DNA from: Solirubrobacterales bacterium
Lineage (GTDB): Bacteria > Actinomycetota > Thermoleophilia > Solirubrobacterales > Solirubrobacteraceae
NCBI GenBank assembly: GCA_003157595.1
Contig: PMKB01000117.1
Coordinates: 1-9,252 of the forward strand
Reading direction: 5' to 3'
DNA length: 9,252 nt
The notes below the pieces were generated by a model. That model ran no database searches, had not been told where the DNA came from, and saw only the letters and a program-made list of their open reading frames with translations. Below are positions 5,525 through 9,252 of this stretch, piece by piece. Position numbers and translations under genes: made by a program. Each line of letters starts with the position of its first letter. Within the stretch, counting starts at the first letter, position 1.

Positions 5525-5989
5525 TCAGGGCACGACCCGCAGCGTGGCGTGCATTCCGAGCTTCCAGTGCCCCGGCAGCGAGCACCAGAGGTGGTAGATG
5601 CCGGGGCGCAGGTCGACGACTCCGTCCCAGCGCTGGCCGGACGAAAGCGGCCCGACGGCGAAGGCCGCAGGGGAGTCGCCGCGGCGCAGACGCAGGTCGT
5701 GGGGGTCCATGCCGGCGTCGAGCGCTTCGAGGCTGACCGGCCCGGCCTTGACGACGGCCTCCGAGAGCATCAGCCGGTACTCGATCTCCGTCACCTGCAG
5801 CGCGGTGCTCGTCGCGCTCGCCCGCTGAGCGGGCGTGGCGGTCTGTGCGCAGGCCGTGGCAGCGGCGAGGGCGGTGGTGGCGAGGACGGTCGCAGCGAGC
5901 AGCGCGCCGGCGGGTCCTATTTGACCACCGTCACTCGGGGTAGCGAGGCGGCGCCGGGGATGATCGGCGCGGCGTCGTGGCCGAGCCAC
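5525..5989 (-). CDS. Exported type 1 (blue) copper protein, cupredoxin-like
   Basis: A small electron-transfer or copper-binding protein outside the membrane, 154 residues from the GTG at 5989. All four type 1 copper ligands are visible: His97 in MDPHDLRL, then Cys136, His141 and Met146 in YHLWCSLPGHWKLGMHATL, spaced C-x4-H-x4-M as in plastocyanin/sulfocyanin-type sites. The N-terminus is Arg-rich, then hydrophobic (GPAGALLAATVLATTALAAA at 25-44), a signal peptide. ATAC at 44-47 is a weak lipobox, so it may be a lipoprotein. The start is uncertain: GTG at 5989 is the only usual codon that keeps the whole signal, overlaps DUF1501 by 73 bases, and has GGAG only 2 bases before it. The next usual start would remove the signal. 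The frame stays open to 6193, but that part lies over DUF1501. Last gene of the DUF1800-DUF1501 cluster. Confidence is high for the fold and lower for the start. Confidence 0.85.
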   Translation of the reverse strand: MARPRRRADHPRRRLATPSDGGQIGPAGALLAATVLATTALAAATACAQTATPAQRASATSTALQVTEIEYRLMLSEAVVKAGPVSLEALDAGMDPHDLRLRRGDSPAAFAVGPLSSGQRWDGVVDLRPGIYHLWCSLPGHWKLGMHATLRVVP

Positions 5990-7332
5990 TGCTCCAGCAG
6001 CGAGCAGTAGAGGCTGCGGAAGTCGGCGGTCTCCTTCAGGTTGCCGAGCGGGTCCAGCCCGCCGGCGAGGCCGAGCCACTCGCCGATCATCGTCCCGGCG
6101 GCGTGGGTGCCGATCACCAGCGCGAGGCCGGCGGCACCGTGGTCGGTGCCGGCCGAGGCGTTCTGCAGCGGCCGGCGGCCGAACTCTGACCACACGACCG
6201 TCAGGACGCGGTTGTCGAGCCCGCGCGCCTCGAGGTCGCGTTGGAAGGCGTAGAGGGTCTGCGCAACCTCCCCCAGCGCGGTGTCAAACGGCGCCGCCTG
6301 GCTCTCGTGGGTGTCGAAGACGGAGTCGGTGGAGACACTCACGCACGACAGCGGCAGGCCGCCGGCGAGCATCGCGGGGATCGCGGCCATGCGCGTCGGG
6401 AACGAGTCGCTGGTGGTCGGATAGCCGGTCGGGAGCGCCGTGGTCGTGGCGCCCGCCGCGGGCTGAAACGGGAGCAGCTGCCGGCGCAGGGTGCTCGCCA
6501 TCAGTGCCGCCTGCCCGGACTGGACCAGGCCGCCGTCGCCGGAGTCCGCGCCGAGGCGCCCGAGCGCATCGAAGGCGTCATACATCAGGCTCTGCTGCGT
6601 TCCCCAGACGCCCGGCGCGTAGAACGAGTAGGAGCTGGGCGAGGAGATCGTCGCGACCGGCATCTTCGCCGTCGCGAGCGAGGGCGCCAGCGCGTAGTCG
6701 AGGCAGAGCCCCTGGAGCGGGTTATCGGCGCTGCCGGTGATGTCGAGGTAGCGGCCCATCCAGCCGGTGTTCAGATCGGCCGCCGTGGCGCCGACCTCCC
6801 AGTAGTGGCGGCTCGTGAAGTGCGACTGGTTGGGGTCGCTGTAGCCGACGGTTGGCATCACGCTCACCTTGCCCTCGCCGTGCAGCTGCGCGAGCGGGGC
6901 CGCCAGCGGGTTCCAGCTCAGGCTCGTATCCTCTGTGAACGCCGGGCCGGCGCCGAGTGGCAGCGCGAGGTCGGTGCGAAACTGCGAGTAGAGCGGGTCG
7001 CCGGCGGGATAGAGCACCGACATCGAGTCGATGCCGCCCTGCAGGTAGACGCTCACGAGCACCGGCTGGCTGGTCACGCTGGCGGCCGCTGCGATCCCGT
7101 CGGCGAACGCGGCGGAGGAGTCGAGCAGGCCTCGCGCGCCGTAGACGGTCAGCGCGAGGCCCGCGGAAGCGAGCACGAAGCCGCGCCGGGAGAGCCCGGT
7201 GCCGGCCGGCGTCGGCATGCCCGGCAGGGTCGCCGGCAGCCCGCGTCCGGCTGCGGCCGCGCCGCGGCGCACCAGCTCCGAACGGTCGAAGTCCCGGCAG
7301 GCGCACGCGCCCTGAGGTGCGGGCCGGCTCAT
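5917..7332 (-). CDS. Tat-exported DUF1501 family protein
   Basis: A 471-residue secreted protein of unknown reaction. DUF1501 is, as I recall, placed with the sulfatase/alkaline-phosphatase-like superfamily. The twin-arginine signal is LSRRGFVLASAGLALTVYGA (Arg49-Arg50). It is preceded by an unusual 46-residue leader with CACRDFDRSELVRRG and GRGLPATLPGMP, a leader that I recall from other Thermoleophilia-like members. If the leader is not used, Met39 (7218) is an alternative start. Family motifs in order are VYLQGGIDSMSVLYP (96-109), NQSHFTSRHYWE (168-179), FDTHESQ (339-345), WSEFGRRPLQNASAGTDHGA (381-400) and DFRSLY (437-442). The conserved Asp, His and Glu in these are candidate metal or active-site residues. 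The ATG follows the DUF1800 TGA after one base, and the end is overlapped by the cupredoxin frame. It probably works with DUF1800, with which this family is regularly paired. Confidence 0.93.
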   Translation of the reverse strand: MSRPAPQGACACRDFDRSELVRRGAAAAGRGLPATLPGMPTPAGTGLSRRGFVLASAGLALTVYGARGLLDSSAAFADGIAAAASVTSQPVLVSVYLQGGIDSMSVLYPAGDPLYSQFRTDLALPLGAGPAFTEDTSLSWNPLAAPLAQLHGEGKVSVMPTVGYSDPNQSHFTSRHYWEVGATAADLNTGWMGRYLDITGSADNPLQGLCLDYALAPSLATAKMPVATISSPSSYSFYAPGVWGTQQSLMYDAFDALGRLGADSGDGGLVQSGQAALMASTLRRQLLPFQPAAGATTTALPTGYPTTSDSFPTRMAAIPAMLAGGLPLSCVSVSTDSVFDTHESQAAPFDTALGEVAQTLYAFQRDLEARGLDNRVLTVVWSEFGRRPLQNASAGTDHGAAGLALVIGTHAAGTMIGEWLGLAGGLDPLGNLKETADFRSLYCSLLEQWLGHDAAPIIPGAASLPRVTVVK

Positions 7333-7333
7333 C

Positions 7334-8731
7334 TCAGCAGGCCTGGTAGTCGGGGCTCGCGACGACGAGGGCGCGCAGCGCGTTCAGCGCGATCACGGGG
7401 TACTGGTCGAGCTCCCAGTCCGCCGATACGGCGTCGAAGCCGGCGGATTGCGCATAGGAGCGCAGCGCCGCCACGGTCTGCTTGCTCAGCGTCGGTGAGC
7501 CCCAGAAGGCGATCGCGTGGTCGGTGATGGTTCGCGCGTCGGCCGTGAGCTTCGTGGTGGACGGGTTGAGCACCTGCTTGGCCGCGATCATCTGGGAGGT
7601 GAGGTTGAAACGGCCGAGCCAGGTCGCCGTGTTGAGCCATTGCGTCGCGTCCCAGCCGCCGACGTTGGGCGGGTAGAACGGCGTCTGGCCGACCAGGCCC
7701 GACTCCCAGACCCAGGCGTCGGTGTCGATGTAGCGGTCGATGCCGCGCAGCATCCCGGCGATCTGCACGATCGGCGGTTTCACCATGCTCGCTCCCGCGT
7801 GCACGAGCGGATGCATCAGCATCGCCTCGACGAGCGGGCGGATCTGCTTGCCCGACGACACATACATCGCCGCCGCGGCGCGGATGTCGGCGGCCGGCAG
7901 CGGCTCGGGCGAGAAGTAGGACCACAGTTTCGTTACGAGGTAGCGCGGGTGGTCGGGGTGCTCGAGGACCAGTCGCAGGCTGTCGCGCCAGCCGAAGCGG
8001 CCGCGGTGGCGGTAGATCACCTTGATCCCGTCGTCGTGGAGTGTGGGGTCGAAATGGAAGTCCTGTGGCTCCCCGGTCGCCTGGTTCCAGCTGTTGGTCC
8101 ATCCGGACAGCGCGCGGGAATGCTCACGGACGTCCATCTCCGTGTAGCCGTTGCCCGCGCCGAGCGTGAACAGCTCCTGCATCTCGCGCGCGTAGTTCTC
8201 GTTCGGGTCGGTCTTCGTGCTGCCCGAGAGCGAGAGCCAGGTCAGCATCGCCGGGTCGATCGTGATCGCCGTGAGCATCTCGGGGAAGCTGCCGAGCGCG
8301 AGCCGGCGCTGGGTGCGGTTCTGATTGATCATCAGGCGCTGGGAGTTGACCCCCTCGTTGCTGGTCGCGAACCAGTCGTGCCAGGTGAGCGTCATGCGCT
8401 CGATCAGCGGCGCCTGCGTGCGCACCATTCGATCGAGCCACCACAGCACGTCGTTGCCCCAGACGTCGTAGGGGGCGAGCGGCTTGCCGGTCTCGAGCAC
8501 CGGCGGCGGACCCGCCAGGCCGCGTCGCGCGGGTCGTGTGAGCGAGTGGACAGCTCCATACAGGCCGAGCTTCGCGAGCTTCGCCGCCCCTCCGGCCTTC
8601 GGTCCGAAGCCGGCGCGCCACAGCAGCCGCTCGGCCTGCTCGCTGGCGAAGCGGCCGCGGTAGACGGGCAGGGAGCCGTGCGTGGGCGTCGAGCGACGCG
8701 CGTAGCTCCTCCGAGGGGCCGTGGCGAGCAC
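7334..8731 (-). CDS. DUF1800 family protein
   Basis: A helical protein of unknown function, 465 residues from the GTG at 8731. Family motifs are all present: AERLLWRAGFGP (33-44), RMTLTWHDWFATS (112-124), INQNRTQRRLALGSF (135-149), DPAMLTWL (159-166), NENYAREMQELFTLG (177-191), TKLWSYF (267-273), YPPNVGGWDATQWLN (353-367) and ALVVASPDYQ near the C-terminus. The NENYARE.MELFTLG block is the family signature. No signal peptide is visible from this start; the N-terminus is basic. The frame is open to 9124, but that part overlaps the ABC ATPase and looks non-coding, and GTG 8731 is the last usual start before the first family motif. It has no Shine-Dalgarno, so the start is tentative. It is first in the cluster: TGA, one base, then the ATG of DUF1501. 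The 83 bases upstream separate it from the ABC gene, and I see no clear promoter there. Confidence 0.92.
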   Translation of the reverse strand: MLATAPRRSYARRSTPTHGSLPVYRGRFASEQAERLLWRAGFGPKAGGAAKLAKLGLYGAVHSLTRPARRGLAGPPPVLETGKPLAPYDVWGNDVLWWLDRMVRTQAPLIERMTLTWHDWFATSNEGVNSQRLMINQNRTQRRLALGSFPEMLTAITIDPAMLTWLSLSGSTKTDPNENYAREMQELFTLGAGNGYTEMDVREHSRALSGWTNSWNQATGEPQDFHFDPTLHDDGIKVIYRHRGRFGWRDSLRLVLEHPDHPRYLVTKLWSYFSPEPLPAADIRAAAAMYVSSGKQIRPLVEAMLMHPLVHAGASMVKPPIVQIAGMLRGIDRYIDTDAWVWESGLVGQTPFYPPNVGGWDATQWLNTATWLGRFNLTSQMIAAKQVLNPSTTKLTADARTITDHAIAFWGSPTLSKQTVAALRSYAQSAGFDAVSADWELDQYPVIALNALRALVVASPDYQAC

Positions 8732-8814
8732 TGGTTGAGTTGTCGGCCGCCGTGGCTGCCGCTGAAGCGGGTTACGACATCGGCCTAGAGGTTGCGGCGG
8801 CGGCGTGGCGCCGT

Positions 8815-9252
8815 CTAGGACGGATCGGCGATCGCGTTGCGCGAGGAGCCGCTGGCGGGTTCCGCCGCGGGCGCGGGGCTCGCGGTGGGCCAGGCCTCGG
8901 CGCGCAGGAGTTCGCGCAGGCGCGCCGCGTGGGCCCCGAACTGCGGCGACTCCGCGAGCTCGGGCGTGCGCGGACGCGGCAGCTCGATCGCCAGCGTGGC
9001 GGCGATCCGGCCGGGCCGCGGCGTCATCACGTAGACGCGGTCCGCGAGGAACACGGCCTCGGCGACGTCGTGGGTGATCAGCAGCACCGTCGATCCGACC
9101 TCGCCCCAGACCTCGAGCAGCCACCGCTGCAGCTCCGAGCGCGTGATTCCGTCGAGCGCCCCAAACGGCTCGTCGAGCAGCATCGCCGGCTTGCCGAGCA
9201 GGATCGTGCGAAGGAACGCCGCGCGCTGGCGCATCCCGCCCGAGAGCTGGTG
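8815..9252 (-). CDS. ABC transporter ATP-binding protein, nitrate/sulfonate/taurine type, C-terminal part
   Basis: ATPase subunit of an importer; the 5' half lies beyond the window, so 145 residues are visible. In visible numbering the signature LSGGMRQR is at about 3-10, Walker B AMLLDEPFGALD at 23-34, and the switch-loop histidine in LLITHDVAEAVFLADRVYVM. The MTPRPGRIA motif after it is typical of the SsuB/TauB/NrtD group, which powers uptake of alkanesulfonates, taurine, nitrate or pyrimidine thiamine precursors. The visible part cannot separate these. Walker A is outside the window. The tail (about 90-145) is Ala/Pro/Glu-rich, somewhat longer than usual and probably disordered. It reads toward DUF1800 on the same strand with 83 bases between, so read-through is possible but nothing links the functions. 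The permease and binding protein would be expected upstream, beyond base 9252. Confidence 0.93.
   Translation of the reverse strand, partial: HQLSGGMRQRAAFLRTILLGKPAMLLDEPFGALDGITRSELQRWLLEVWGEVGSTVLLITHDVAEAVFLADRVYVMTPRPGRIAATLAIELPRPRTPELAESPQFGAHAARLRELLRAEAWPTASPAPAAEPASGSSRNAIADPS

Noticed and set aside
6241..7527. 428-codon open frame on the plus strand opposite DUF1501
   Set aside because: Low-complexity Arg/Gly/Ala product antisense to a well-supported DUF1501 gene.
7517..8788. 423-codon open frame on the plus strand opposite DUF1800
   Set aside because: The minus strand carries every DUF1800 motif; the plus-strand product is a Val/Arg/Gly-rich shadow with no recognisable domain.
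8732..8814. GCCGCCG/CGGCGGC arms and CCGCTGAAGCGG upstream of DUF1800
   Set aside because: Short, low-complexity GC runs with no promoter or terminator features around them.
8732..9124. N-terminal extension of DUF1800 into the ABC gene
   Set aside because: The added part is Arg/Ala-rich and antecedes the first family motif. It overlaps the ATPase whose Walker B and switch histidine are clear.
1..9252. tRNA, rRNA, CRISPR array, riboswitch or intact insertion sequence
   Set aside because: Looked for spaced direct repeats, terminal inverted repeats with a transposase, and tRNA-like cloverleaf ends, and found none.

Overview
The window looks like chromosomal DNA of a high-GC actinobacterium. 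The main support is a dnaJ gene whose stop overlaps the start of an hspR-type MerR repressor, the arrangement at the end of actinobacterial dnaK-grpE-dnaJ-hspR operons. The DUF1800/DUF1501 pair, its long pre-Tat leader, GTG starts and strong G/C third positions would fit class Thermoleophilia (Solirubrobacter or Conexibacter-like). That placement is inference from remembered family patterns, not a search.

Layout. (1) 1-1526, plus: the 3' part of dnaJ and the complete hspR, translationally coupled. (2) 1556-2128, minus: an adenine-phosphoribosyltransferase-like gene, convergent with hspR. (3) 2272-2556, plus: a small DUF5661-like protein, divergent from (2), with a possible leaderless promoter and a perfect 12-bp stem-loop between them. 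(4) 2703-5265, minus: an accessory-looking block of a GNAT acetyltransferase, a MarR-type regulator with a C-terminal Cys cluster, and a class V PLP enzyme coupled to the regulator by an ATGA overlap. A TGTATG/CATACA inverted repeat covers the marR -10 region and first base, which suggests autoregulation. (5) 5316-5476, plus: a frameshifted C-terminal remnant of a tyrosine recombinase at the edge of this block. Part of the block has visibly lower GC than the heat-shock genes, so it may have been acquired by transfer. (6) 5525-8731, minus: a tight DUF1800, DUF1501 (Tat signal), type 1 copper protein cluster, probably an exported system of unknown function. (7) 8815-9252, minus: the C-terminal half of an ABC importer ATPase of the nitrate/sulfonate/taurine class, running off the window.

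How the genes fit together. DnaJ and HspR are the chaperone and its feedback repressor. The MarR regulator probably controls itself and the downstream PLP enzyme. DUF1800, DUF1501 and the cupredoxin are in one transcriptional direction with 1-bp spacing and then an overlap, so they probably act together, with at least two of them in the cell envelope. This cluster and the Asn-substituted PLP enzyme are the least understood parts. I saw no tRNA, rRNA, CRISPR array or intact insertion sequence. No gene-free stretch exceeds about 260 bases.
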